From: Paulownia fortunei
Lineage: Eukaryota; Streptophyta; Magnoliopsida; Lamiales; Paulowniaceae
Length of the DNA stretch: 64,000 bases
Direction: 5' to 3'
Assembly (NCBI GenBank): GCA_019321725.1
Contig: CM033113.1
Span: 14,384,001-14,448,000, forward strand
Numbering within the stretch: the first letter of the stretch is position 1; every line of letters starts with the position of its first letter. The position numbers and the translations under genes were made by a program. The notes below the pieces were generated by a model, which was not told where the DNA came from, made no database searches, and saw only the letters and a program-made list of their open reading frames with translations. This document shows, piece by piece, positions 22,164 through 32,830 of the stretch.

Positions 22164-23460
22164 GGACCATTTAGTGTGAATACGTATCCGGATATTGACT
22201 TTGAGTCATCCATATCAGATTAAAAACTAGAATCTATACGGCCTTCTAGTTTTTGTTCTCCAGAGCCATATACAAGAAATATATCCTTAATCCTTCTTAA
22301 GTATTTCAGGATTATTTTTACGGACTTCCAGTGTTCCTCATCTGGATTGGACTGATATCTACTCATGACACTCAAAGCATATATGACATTAGGCCTTGTA
22401 CATAGCATGCCATATATTATGCTTCCTATGACAGATGCATAAGGTATGTGGGTCATCCTTTCCCTCTTCTTAGGAGTCTTAGGAGACATTACCCTTGAGA
22501 GAGAAATTCCATGACTCATTGGCTAGAATCCTTGCTTGGATTCCTTCACGCTAAACCTCTTTAGCATTTTATCTATGTATGTGGATTACAATAGTCTGAT
22601 TATTCTTTTTGACATATCTCTATAAATCCTTATTCCAAGAATAAAAGTTGTTCCTCCCAAATACTTTGTAGAGAACTAATTAGACAATCAAGTCTTAGTT
22701 TACTACATCATCCCTACATTATTCTCAATGAGTAGGATGTGTCAACATATAGCATAATAAATGTCACTATGCTCCCACTAACCTTCCTATAGATACAGGG
22801 TACATTCGGGTTCCTGTGGAAGTCAGACAATTTGATCACCTTATCAAACCAAATGTTCCAGCTTCGGGAAGCCTACTTGACTCCATAAATGGATCTTTAG
22901 AGTTTGTAAACCTTTTGCTCACTCCCTTTGGATATAAAGCCTTCTGGCTACCTCATATAGATCTCTTCCTTAATATTTTCATTAAGGAAGGCAGTCTTCA
23001 CATCTATCTATATATTTCGTAGTCATAATACGCTAATATGGCTAGCAGTATCCAAATGGATTTAAGTATTGCTATTTGCGAAAAAGTTTTCCCACAATCA
23101 ATTTCTTGCTTCTGATTATAACCTTTCACAACGAGTTATGCTTTGTAGGTCATACATCTTCATTTACTCCAAGCTTCTGCTTGTAGACCTATTTGTAGCC
23201 AGTAGGAACTATTCCTTATAGTGGGTCCATGAAGGTCCATACCCTATTAGAGTACATGTAGTCCATCTCGGATTGCATAGCTTCTTGCCATCTTCTCGAG
23301 TTAATGTCCGACATCATCTTTCTGTAAGTCATTGGATCATTATCTAAGATGAGATTCTCCTTGCTGTTCTCTAATAAAAAACCATACCCTTTAGGTGGCT
23401 TTGAGATCTTATGGGATCTCCTAAGAGATTGCCCAGCCTTAGCTGGTTGGCCCATTATTG
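22164..23460 (-). pseudogene. Copia-A RT and RNase H N-part, inverted
   Basis: Read on minus from 23455: W-Q-E-A-M-Q-S-E-M-D-Y-M, the RVT_2 start motif. Then comes degraded RT, I-L-G-I-R-I-Y-R-D-M-S-K-R and Y-I-D-K-M-L-K-R-F near 22560-22640. Next is the 22220-22519 frame MSHGISLSRVMSPKTPKKRE, with P-Y-A-S-V-I-G-S-I-I-Y-G-M-L-C-T-R-P and V-M-S-R-Y-Q-S-N-P, ending in S-G-Y-V-F-T-L-N-G at about 22172-22198. The Y-V-D-D box was not found intact. The next RNase H residues (W-K-S-S-K) occur on plus at 25492, so this is the left end of an inverted block. Confidence 0.8.
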
Positions 23461-24420
23461 CATCTGTAGGGAGGCTATGTGGTTCTTAAATTTTTTCAAG
23501 TTCTACGACTTCACCATTTCTATCTAATAGAAACTCCTATTCTAAAAAGGTGGCATTCCTCGAAACAAACACCTTTTGTTCTGAGGGGGTCGTAGAAATA
23601 GTATCCAATGGATTTCTTTGGATACCCCACGAATCTTCATAAACTAGATCTCATATCTAATTTATCTCCCACTTGTTACTTTACGTAAGCAGCACACCCC
23701 CATACCTTAAGGTATTTGTAGGAGGGTGGTTTTGCACAACACATGTCATATGGTGTTTTAGGTATCGACTTGACGGCACTCTATTTAATAGATATGCCGT
23801 AATTTCTAGAGCATAGCCCCAGAATGAATGAGGAATCTAATGAAACTCAGCATCAATCGAACCATGTCCAACAAGGTTTGTTTTTTAGGCTCCGCAACTC
23901 CGTTGAGTTGGGGAGTTACAAGAAGGGTCCATTTGGAGAAAATCCTATTCTCTTTTAGATAATCAAGAAACTCAGTGCTGAAGTATTCACCTCCTTGATT
24001 TGATCGAAGAGCCTTGATACTCAGCCCAATTTGTTTCTCCACCTCACATCTGAATTCTTTGAATTTTTCAAAACCTTCAGATTTATACCTCATAAGGTAG
24101 ACATAACCAAACCTAGAATAATTATCGCTAAAAGTTACAAGGTAGTGATCGTTTCCACGAGCACTAATACTTAGTGACCTATATATATCTAAATACATTA
24201 AATCTAATTGATTTTTGGCTTGCTCTACTTGTCCAATAAAGGATGATTTGGTTATCTTCCCTTTGAGATATGACTCACATGTTGGCATTCCTTGCTCTTT
24301 CGAAAGATTGAGCAATTGGGCCAACTTATGAATTCTTTTCTCAGAGATATGGCCGAACCTAACATGCCATAAGAGTTGGGAACTATGATTATTTATCTTT
24401 ATTTTATTTTGTTAAACATG
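23461..24420 (-). pseudogene. Copia-A integrase, inverted
   Basis: The open frame 23806-24324 on minus covers the integrase core: L-D-L-M-Y-L-D-I-Y-R with the first Asp, F-S-D-N-Y-S-R-F-G-Y, then L-R-S-N-Q-G-G-E-Y, where the catalytic Asp of the usual S-D-x-G-G-E-Y is Asn. T-P-Q-L-N-G-V-A-E-P carries the Glu. Just upstream (about 24325-24350) is the H-I-S-E-K-R-I pre-integrase zone. Downstream to 23461 the frame is broken but shows W-G-C-A-A-Y-V-K and F-V-G-Y-P-K-K-S-I-G-Y-Y-F-Y. A changed catalytic residue plus stops imply no activity. Confidence 0.8.
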
Positions 24421-24840
24421 GAAAAAGATGTTATGGGGATTAATAGAATATAAACCATTCATCAATATACCAAAGGTAATCAGAACAAAATCTTTAAAAA
24501 TAGAACAACTTCTATGTTTTATTGAAGAAGTAAAATTTCTCAATCCAAAATATGAATGGAGATAAAGTTCTTAACTATCTCTGGAACACAAAGGCAATTG
24601 TTCAAAACTAAAACTACTCCATTTCCTAAAGCTAAGTTGTCACTTCCTATGGCTAATGCAGCAACCTTTGCTCTATTCTCCAGCCACAGGATTGTCTATC
24701 CTCTACTTAGTTTCCTGCTTCTTACCATCACCTGCAAATCATTGCAAAGATGAGACCCATAATCGGTATCCAATACCCAAGAAGCATCGTTAACTAATAA
24801 GTTAACTTCAACAAAATAAATACCTGAACTCTTCAGACAT
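24421..24840 (-). other. Decayed gag-integrase linker of inverted Copia-A
   Basis: It lies between recognisable gag and integrase on minus, where protease and linker should be. Fragments are open on both strands but no D-T/S-G protease box was recognised. Confidence 0.4.
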
Positions 24841-25491
24841 GCAAGGTACTCCTTGCAGTTCTTCTTCTAATACCTAGGTTTGCCATAATAGTGGCAATTG
24901 TCATCGGTCTTGTTGGAACTCTTGGAGACGCCACATGTTGCCTTCATGCCTTTAGATTTTAAGGAACGTTTTTCTTTCCTCTTTTTTCTCTTGGGTTTCA
25001 TAGCCTTTGAGTTAGATGAGGATCCAACAAGCATGACCGACTTGTCTTTCTTCATGGTGGACTCAGCTGTCCTCAACATGTTAACCAACTTAGCCAGGCT
25101 AGTTTCTAATTTATGTATGCTGAAGTTGAGAACCAAGGTGCCAAATGATGGAGGCAAAGACTGTAGGATGAGATCTAAATAGAGCTTGTTATCCATAACG
25201 ACTCCAAGTGACTCGACCCTTTCAATCAGGCCTATCATCTTCAATCTATGGTCATGGATTGAAGAGCCCACCATCATACGGGTCCTGAAAAGCTCTTTCA
25301 AGATCTAATATCTCAACTACCTAGTATGTTCACCATACAACTCTTGTAAGTGAACATAGATATCATGCGCATGCGTATGTACCTTGCGTTGCCTCTGCAA
25401 CTCATTTGACATCGATGCCATCATATAGCATCGCACTTGCAAATCATCATCAACCAGCTTGTGATAATCTGCAAGCTCCTCTTAGTCAGCT
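24841..25491 (-). pseudogene. Copia-A gag, inverted main part
   Basis: On minus from 25491: E-E-L-A-D-Y-H-K-L-V-D-D-D-L-Q-V-R-C-Y-M-M-A-S-M-S, typical UBN2 gag, then H-D-I-Y-V-H-L-Q-E-L-Y-G-E. The open frame 25301-24867 follows with V-R-D-H-like I-H-D-H-R-L-K-M-I-G-L-I and L-D-L-I-L-Q-S-L-P-P-S-F, a Lys/Arg-rich basic tract, and a damaged zinc knuckle N-C-H-Y-Y-G-K-P-R-Y near 24870-24895. It continues the gag begun on plus at 9990 and 22078, but in opposite orientation. Confidence 0.8.
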
Positions 25492-25800
25492 GGAAGAGTT
25501 CCAAGCATGAGACGATCATGGATTCTACCACTAAAGCTGAATATATTGCTACATGTAATACGACAAAAGAAGCTATTTGGATTAGGAATTTCATCCAAGA
25601 GTTGGGCGTGGTTCCATCCGTTGTTGATCCTATAACAACGAAGCTATTGTGCAAGCAAAAGAGCCAAGATCTCATCAAAGATCCAAGCACATCATGAGGA
25701 CATACTATTTGATTAGAGAGATCATTCGTAGAGGCGACGCTATAGTGAATAGAGTCGTTTTGGTAGAAAATATAGAAGACCCACTGACCAAACCTCTAAT
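25492..25800 (+). pseudogene. Copia-A RNase H C-part, original orientation
   Basis: Starts abruptly with W-K-S-S-K-H-E-T-I-M-D-S-T-T-K-A-E-Y-I-A and continues A-I-W-I-R-N-F-I-Q-E-L-G-V-V-P-S. A frameshift near 25640 follows, then R-S-K-H-I-M-R-T-Y-Y-L-I-R-E-I and D-P-L-T-K-P-L at 25776-25796. The preceding residues lie inverted at 22172-22198. The polypurine tract and first bases of the LTR are missing: the next sequence is already LTR interior. Confidence 0.8.
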
Positions 25801-26535
25801 ACTCTTGTATTTATAAAGATAATCTTTTTCGATTCTTATTAATAAAATAGAAAAACTTATTTATCTTTAATTACTTTATGTAATTAGATAAAGTCCCTAT
25901 ACCAAACTGAGCTACGAGGTATGGTTACGCATTTGATGGTGATCATGCAATATGCCTCTATAGCTTTGATCTTAAATTAGTTTCGAGTTAAAGGCATTTA
26001 GAGATGTGATATCTAATAACCCAATAGACTCACACATACAATACATGCTCGCATGAGGAGGATGTCTTGTTTCATGGACATTCGCGTAGTGACGCTAGTG
26101 CATATATGCGGGTGCATGTTAGGGAATAAGTACACTGAACACGCTCATCAAATTTTTTTAATCGAAAACTTATTTATCAAAATAAAAAATTCCATATTAT
26201 GATAGTACACAATTAGTTTTTTCACTTGACACACCATTGTAGCCTTATGCTTGCCATGTTTCTTTTGATGTATCTTCTGATTACCTGACAATCATAATGG
26301 GGATACAGTGGATGTTGTATTGATATGTATGGAAGTTAATGAGTGGTCAACAAAGAATTTGTCACTTGTCTAGTAGAATAAGTTAATTTCCTATGTTTTC
26401 ATAGTTCATGACTCAAAAGTCCTTGGCCAAGACAGAATGGATATTAGATAGGGGTTTTCTAATGATTCATTATGAGTCATTGAAACATGAAATAGAATCA
26501 TAGTTATTGAGTAATTAGGGTTTCAATATTGATAT
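25801..26535 (+). repeat. Copia-A 3' LTR, proximal piece
   Basis: Collinear with 6570-7215 (the 'attagataaagtccc', 'gtgacgctagtgcata' and 'tgatgtatcttctgatta' blocks). It stops where the LINE begins. The distal piece resumes at 41614. Confidence 0.7.
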
Positions 26536-26706
26536 CAAGAGCTAAAAAAAGATTTCAGAACAATTTAGATTACACTAATACTTTTTTTTCATCACTAAAA
26601 CAGAAAGATGCCAGCCTCTATGGAAAACACTCCCACCTCTCTCAACCCAAACCATATTCAGCCATAACCAAAGCCGCCTAACCCTCCCAATTCGTTTGCT
26701 GCCATT

Positions 26707-27480
26707 TTGTGTTCTGCAACGGCTACAGAAATCCCACAACACAAACTAAGCTCAGCTCTCAAAAAGATTTTGATAGAATTTGATGGAAAATCATATGGTC
26801 AAAAAATAGTTTATAGAGGGAAAAAATTCATCCTCTTCAATAGGATTGAAAATGTTGAGATGGTTGGCCCGTACAAATATACTCTTATTGGTAAATTCTC
26901 CAATGGCAGTCTACCTATTCGTGACATTCAAACAAGGTTTGTTGGACTTGGTTTGCAAGGTGCTTTCCAAATTGGTTTGATTAACATCAAGCACATCATA
27001 ATTCAATTAACAAGTGAGGAAGATTTTATGCGTATTTAGATGAAACAATTTTTTTTTCTGGATGGATATCAAATGCGTTTATTTAAATGGTCACCAAGTT
27101 TTTGTACAAAGATTGAATCTTTGGTCGTTCCTCTTTGGGTCCGCTTCCTAGAATTTCTGGTGCATTTGTTCCACAAAAAAACAATATATGGAATTGCGTA
27201 GTTGATAGGCAAACCATTAAGGGTGGACGAACCAACCACAGATAGAACTAGACCATCCATCGCATGTGTTTGTATTGATTATATCTACTTGAATCACGAG
27301 ACGATAAGATGCTCTTTGGACTAGAAGAATCAGTGATTTCACATAAAGTAATATATTAAAATCCACCAAGCTATTGCACTAGATGCAAGCATCTTGAGCA
27401 TAGCAATGAGGTTTGTGAAGGGAATGAGTATAGACGTCCAAAACCTAACTTTAGTGTATCAAAAGCTAAGGGCTCTATTC
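26707..27480 (+). pseudogene. LINE-1a ORF1 (DUF4283 and CCHC)
   Basis: 26707-27039 reads F-D-G-K-S-Y-G-Q-K-I and Y-T-L-I-G-K-F-S-N-G-S-L-P, then F-V-G-L-G-L-Q-G-A-F-Q-I-G-L, the DUF4283 RNA-binding fold of plant LINE ORF1. After a stop it continues M-R-L-F-K-W-S-P-S-F and I-G-K-P-L-R-V-D-E. A CCHC knuckle C-TR-C-KHLE-H-SNEV-C is at about 27371-27413. ORF1 proteins coat LINE RNA. Several stops and frameshifts. Confidence 0.78.
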
Positions 27481-27494
27481 AATATGCAGATGAG

Positions 27495-28000
27495 TTGAAA
27501 AGAGAAAAGATCCATCGGGGAAAGCAGATTGTCGATGAGACTAATACCGTTCCTCATCAAAAAGCTATATGGATAAAAAAATCAAGGTCTAACAATTCAC
27601 TTGTTGCTGGCCTTAAGAACAACCTGGTTACAATGGCAAAGTCCCCTAATTTATTTGATCCAATTTTGGAAGAATTATCCAGTAAAGCGTGTGTGACAAA
27701 TCTGAGTACAAATGATGTTGTAAATGATGATGCTCACATTCAATCCTCTCTGAAATGGAATCATAATCCTGGAAAGGATATGGGACTTCATGAGACATGC
27801 TTAAGGAGTCCTCGGGTTAATATTTTAGAAGATTCAGCCAATCTGCATGTGGTTATTAATTCTGAGTCGAGAATCAAAAGTTGATTCTGGCAGTAACCTG
27901 ACACGGGTAACCAATGAAGCAATACAGTGTCACATTACTGAGAAAGCTCCCCTCCTTAATGCTCAATCATCTAGTGATAACATTAAATTAGGAGTAGGAC
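27495..28000 (+). pseudogene. LINE-1a ORF1 C-terminal tail
   Basis: The open frame 27495-27884 and its overlapping continuation have no recognised domain: polar, Ser/Asn-rich, with basic K-R-E-K-I-H-R-G-K at the start. They lie where the variable C-terminus of plant LINE ORF1 is expected. Confidence 0.5.
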
Positions 28001-28029
28001 TTCCTATTAATAATAGTTTGGATCTGGGA

Positions 28030-30299
28030 TTTGAACAACTGGATTTCATGGCAGAGTATGTACCATCATCTTTCAAATTCCTTAGCTGTTGGGTGAAACA
28101 TAGTGATTTTTATAATTCTGTTAAAGAAGTGTGGAATTATCCTACATCAATGGTTGGTCTTCTCAATCTATAATGGAAATTATTTTAGGTTAAGCATCAT
28201 TTAAAGAAATGGAATAAAGAAGTTTTTGGAAACTTATTTGATATTGTTAAGGCTGCTGAAAATGAACTCAATATTATAGAACGGGCATTAGATAAGGATC
28301 AAAGTGATTCTATCCCATGGAGCTTTTGAGAGCTCAGGCTCAACTTGCAGCAGCTTTAGCTAGAGAAGAATCATTTTGGAAAGAGAAATCCGCATGTAAA
28401 TAGTTAAAGGAGCATCAACGGAAAACGACATATTTCCACTCTTTAGTAAAGAAATGCAGGAATAAATCTTATATTCATATGATTGAGGATAATGGAGAAA
28501 AAATAATTGATTGGTCTCTATTAGGACAATCAGCAACAGTCTTCTTTGAAAAAGTGTTAAATGGTGGTTTAGTTACTTTCTCATATAATGATCTCAATTG
28601 TGTACTGAGGATTTTAGATAATGCTGATGTAGTAGGATTATGTATCGCACCGTTCCTTGAGGAAATTAAAATGGTGGTATGCAACATTGACCCTGATAGT
28701 GTAGCTGGTCCGGATGGTTTCTCGTCATTATTATTTCAAGCATGTTGGGATTTCATAGCTGAAGATTTGCTCAATGCTTGCATTGATTTTTTCAGTGGCA
28801 CTACAATGCCTCGATCTTTCACTACAACCTCCATTGTACTGATCCCAAAAATAGAGAAGTCGAAGGAATGGAGCCAATTTTGACCCATTAGTCTATATAG
28901 TGTCATTAATAAATAATGTCTAAGCTCTTATGCAACAAATTATCCACTTTGCTTCTGAAGTTAATATCGTCGGCTTAGAACAACTTTGTTGTAGGAAGAT
29001 TCATTAGTGATAATATTCTGCTAGCTCAAGAGCTTACACACTCGATTGACAATAAGTGTAAAGATGGAAATTTAATCCTTAAACTTGATATGGCAATGGC
29101 GTACGATTGAGTACAATGGAGTTTCTTATATAACATTTTGCAAAAAATGGGCTTTCTGTTGGATTGGATACAATTGACAAAGAATTGTATTGAGAATAAC
29201 TGGTTCTCTGTGTTAATTAATGGTGTTGCAGCAAGATTGTTTAAATCCTCACGGGGTTTACGCCAAGGCGATCCTCTTTCTCCTGTGTTATTTGTTATTA
29301 CATCTAAAGTGTTATCCCGGGGCTTACCTAATCGATATCTAGTGATGCTAGTATGAAGTATCGTTCGTTGGGTGGACCTCTTATTTCACATCTCGCCTAT
29401 GCTGGCAATATAATTATTTTCACTAAAGCATCAGAGAAAGGATTGCGTTCATTAATGAAGTTCCTACCAACTTATGAAGTTATATCTAAACAACTGATCA
29501 TTACTAGCAAATGTAGTTTCGTCACAGGTCAAGGAGTTTCTTCTTTAAAGATTTAGTAGATTATGGATATTACTGGTTTCGCTCTTAAAAAATTACCTCT
29601 AATATATCTTGGTGCTCCAATGTATAAGGGCAGGAAGAAAGCTGTACTTTTTGATGACATAATATTGAAGATGCGTCATAGAGTTTGTGGCTGGGAAAAG
29701 AAATTTCTATCGCATGGTGGTAGATTGATGCTCATACATAGTGTCTTACATTCAATGCCACTACATATTCTCCAGGTGTTTTCAGCACCAAAAATTGTCC
29801 TCCAACGTATTGATAGACTATTTAATCAATCTTTTTTGGGCTCCTCTGAAGGGCAGTCATAGATACATTGGAGCTCATGGGAGAAATCATGCTTTCCGGT
29901 TGACGAGGCTGGTTTAGGAATTAGACATTTACAAGACGTTTGTAAACCATTTTCTTACAATCTTTGATGGAATTTTAGAACTGGTAATTCACTTTGGGCT
30001 TCTTTTATGTGTAGTAAATACTGTAAAATTGATCATCCATCCATTGCAAAATGCACGGTGCATCATTCTTTAGTTTGGAAATGGCTTTGCTTGTACCAAG
30101 TTGCTATCGAACAACATCTTTTCTGGAGTGTTGGTGTAAGACATCTTAGTTTTTGGTTTGATAATTAGCATGTGTTGGGAGCTTTGAAGCAATTTGCATT
30201 TGGTACTGCTTCAGCTTAGACTTTAATTTCAAGATTTTGGACAATAGAAGGATTGAATGAATTAATGCTTTTGGAATCCTTACATGTACCTATTGTCGA
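28030..30299 (+). pseudogene. LINE-1a reverse transcriptase (endonuclease missing)
   Basis: Begins with P-S-S-F-K-F-L-S-C-W-V-K-H-S-D-F, the segment normally directly after the endonuclease domain; no endonuclease precedes it. RT motifs follow: G-P-D-G-F-S-S-L-L-F-Q-A-C-W-D-F at about 28708-28756, then L-I-P-K-I-E-K, I-S-D-N-I-L-L-A-Q-E-L, and L-K-L-D-M-A-M-A-Y-D. Next come G-L-R-Q-G-D-P-L-S-P-V-L-F and H-L-A-Y-A-G-N-I-I-I-F. The catalytic Y-A-D-D box reads Y-A-G-N, so both aspartates are lost. The tail has Y-L-G-A-P-M and W-E-K-K-F-L-S-H-G-G-R. Interrupted at 30299 by the Tat element. Confidence 0.85.
30295..30299. repeat. Tat target duplication, left copy
   Basis: GTCGA here against ATCGA at 40397-40401: four of five bases match. 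Confidence 0.6.
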
Positions 30300-31012
30300 T
30301 GTAATGCACCAATTGGAGGAGATGCACGCCAAGTCCTAATCCATTGCTTCTGCTCTTCTTCTCTGGCTAGAACACCTACACAAAATGCCGGTGTGACCCG
30401 GTATAAGAGTTCCGACGCTTAAGTCAGTGATAGCCCTTTGAAAAATGATGAAAAACATATAGATATGTATATTCTTAATCTCTCCAAAAAATATAAACTG
30501 TCATGCTTTGTATTTCCTTATTTATAGGTGCCAAATAAGGGTAGAAAAGAGATTTCAAACCTCAATCTGTTATAACAGATTACTGTATGGTGCTCATATT
30601 CTCTAATTTACCCTCCTAAAAGATTCCCTGTCGCTTTCTAATCGTAACCGTTTCCTCTTCATTATTTTTGTGAACTTGCCCGACCTGAAGGTCAGTCACC
30701 TCCTTAAACTTACCCGACCTGGAGGTCAGTCAATCCCATGGACTCGCCCGACCTGTAGATAGATCAACTTCCTGAACTTGTTTGACCCGAAGGTCGGTCA
30801 ATCCTTTGAGCTCGCCCGACCTGTAGGTCAGTAGATCCCTTAAACTCGTCCGACCTGGAAGTCAGTTAATCCCTTTGAACTTGTCCTGACTTTTGTCCAT
30901 CTAGCTTCCATCCCCATAATCCGAGCTGTGCAAACCCGTCCCAACCTAGGTCGCACCTGCTTCATACTTATGACCTGAGCCACATGTGTCAGTCCCGACC
31001 TATACCACATCA
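30300..31012 (-). repeat. Tat 3' LTR (element sense)
   Basis: 713 bp, ends TGTAATG...ACATCA on plus. Contains a minus-strand TATAAATAAGG box at 30516-30526 and a ~35-bp tandem array at 30677-30890. Confidence 0.88.
30677..30890. repeat. ~35-bp tandem array inside the Tat LTR
   Basis: Six imperfect units, each with the near-palindrome GACCTG-n-AGGTC ('cccgacctgaaggtcagtca'-like) and a variable 15-18 bp spacer. The other LTR carries the same array at about 40061-40270. Confidence 0.8.
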
Positions 31013-31030
31013 GCTAGTCCCTCTACTCTG
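31013..31030 (-). promoter_or_regulatory. Probable Tat polypurine tract
   Basis: On minus, CAGAGTAGAGGGACTAGC directly precedes the LTR start TGATGTGG; purine-rich but imperfect. Confidence 0.35.
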
Positions 31031-31250
31031 CCTGTCCTGCAGCTTTTACAGGACAGACAGAGTACGAAAATATCTTGATTATTAGGGCTGACGTGAGCCT
31101 TTTTTCAAATTCCACCCTTTGGTTTTCGTGCCCATTATAGCAACTTAAATGTCTGTCTTATCAACTGACTATCCTCATCCAACTCTACACGTATTCCTTT
31201 TTTATCATCTAAGGCTAGGGCTCCTTCTGCCCGTTCGAGTGCCGCCTCCC

Positions 31251-31258
31251 TATAAAAA
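31251..31258 (+). promoter_or_regulatory. TATA box for the antisense accessory ORF, predicted
   Basis: 'cctccctataaaaaggcc', followed by a CT-rich leader, on the strand opposite to gag-pol, about 300 bp before the accessory ATG. Confidence 0.55.
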
Positions 31259-31373
31259 GGCCTTCTCCCTTCATTTTCTTCTCCTTCTTTCTCTTTTCAC
31301 TATTTTGCTCTCCAGCGATCATCCTCTGTTATTTTCCCGGCAACTTCCTTCTTCTCTCCCTTCAACAAACCAA

Positions 31374-31468
31374 GTAAGTCTTCTAATTTTTGCCCCTCAT
31401 TTATCTTTATTTTTTCTGCATATTTGGTTTGTCATTTTTTTTGATGTCCACTTCTACTGCCTCTCCAG
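31374..31468 (+). other. Predicted intron 1 (5'UTR) of accessory ORF
   Basis: CAA|GTAAGTC donor and a T-rich run ending CTCTCCAG|AA. It lies wholly in the leader. Acceptor choice is uncertain. Confidence 0.45.
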
Positions 31469-32235
31469 AACCTGTCATTTATTCCCCCTTTTCTTCCTCT
31501 CGGCGTATCCGTTTGTGAACTAGCACTTGAACTGTCCACCCATCACCCAACTGAACTTATGATGGCTGATCCAGCTAATCACCCGGCCTATATGACTCAT
31601 GCCACTACCCTATCTGAGATAAGCCTAGCAAACCTTAGGGAAAATGCAAGAATACCTGAGGAATTTAATGTGGTCCTGCCAGGTCCTCGCGACAGACCTC
31701 ATGCCCCCCTCCTAACTATGTCACTTTCTTTGTAGATCAACTAGAGGCCGACCTTAGGTTTCCCATTCTCGACCTATTCTCCCGTATTTCTAAGAGTTTC
31801 GGTATTCCCCTAATGCAGCTAGTCCCTAACTCTTTCTGACTCATGGTTGGTTTTTGGATGGTAGTTAACTACTTTGGGTACGAACCAACCCATAAATTAT
31901 GGCGAGCTTTCTTTCATGCTAAAACTATTTCTCCAGACTTATTTTATTTCACTTCCCGGGGAGCAGCTAAATTCTACAAGGAAAACCCAGCTCCCTCAAG
32001 GGTTGGAAGAAAAAGTATTTTTACATTTCATCTCCTGATCCTTAGAATTTTCCTACCAATTGGATCACCGACTTACCTCACCAAGGTCGTGCGCCCACCC
32101 TGGACTCGGCCGCCCAGGCATTAGCTCGTCGCTTAAATCACAGTCCCTACCACGTAGGGTTATTAGCTGATTCCTGGCCTTTACTTCACCATTTTCAATT
32201 GAGCCCCAAAGCTATTCCACTCCCCCAACCTATAG

Positions 32236-32305
32236 GTATCATCTTGTTTAACTATTTGCTTGACTTCATATTTGTTAAAATGCTAACAGTATATCTTTTG
32301 TTCAG
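32236..32305 (+). other. Predicted intron 2 of accessory ORF
   Basis: ATAG|GTATC ... TTGTTCAG|AGC, 70 bp. Removal makes a phase-1 join giving P-Q-P-I-E-Q-L-M-E-S-R-I-I with no stop at the junction. Confidence 0.6.
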
Positions 32306-32760
32306 AGCAACTGATGGAGTCCCGTATCATAGCAGCCTATTAAGCTCGGAAAGCCGCAGGAGGGTCAGGGCAGCCTGAAGGTCAATCCTGAGTTCCCCTG
32401 ACTAGTGCACCTATGGATCATCAACCTGTGCCCACAACCCGAGCTCCATCCGCCATTCCTTCACCATCCCTATTTGCCTCTCCACCTGCTGCGGCTGCTG
32501 CCCCCACTTCTTCCCGAAGTAGGGGAAAATGCCCAGCTTCTGCAAGCGGCGGTAGTTCAGGTCCGTCCCAGCGTCCTTGTCTCAATGCCCCTGCTTCTCT
32601 GAATGCTTCTTTTTTCACTAGCAGTTCAGTACTGGACACTCGGGATGGAAAACTCTGTGCTGAGTGGCTTTAGGGCATACCCAACTGCATGGACCAGCAC
32701 CTCTTAAGGTCCATGGATTATGAAGCTAGAGTAGGCAACCTTGCCGATCATGCTTCTAAG

Positions 32761-32830
32761 GTAATGCTCCCTTCTTAACATCTATCACTTTCTAACAATC
32801 AACAACTTGTCTAACCTCCTCTATTTCTAG
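32761..32830 (+). other. Predicted intron 3 of accessory ORF
   Basis: TCTAAG|GTAATG ... TATTTCTAG|GC, 70 bp. Phase-0 join gives D-H-A-S-K-A-I-L-Y-L-S-S-L-M. Confidence 0.6.

Noticed and set aside
31149..31523. Plus-strand ORF with many Phe/Leu/Ser
   Set aside because: Lies over the TATA, CT-rich leader and intron 1 of the accessory unit, so it is non-coding leader.
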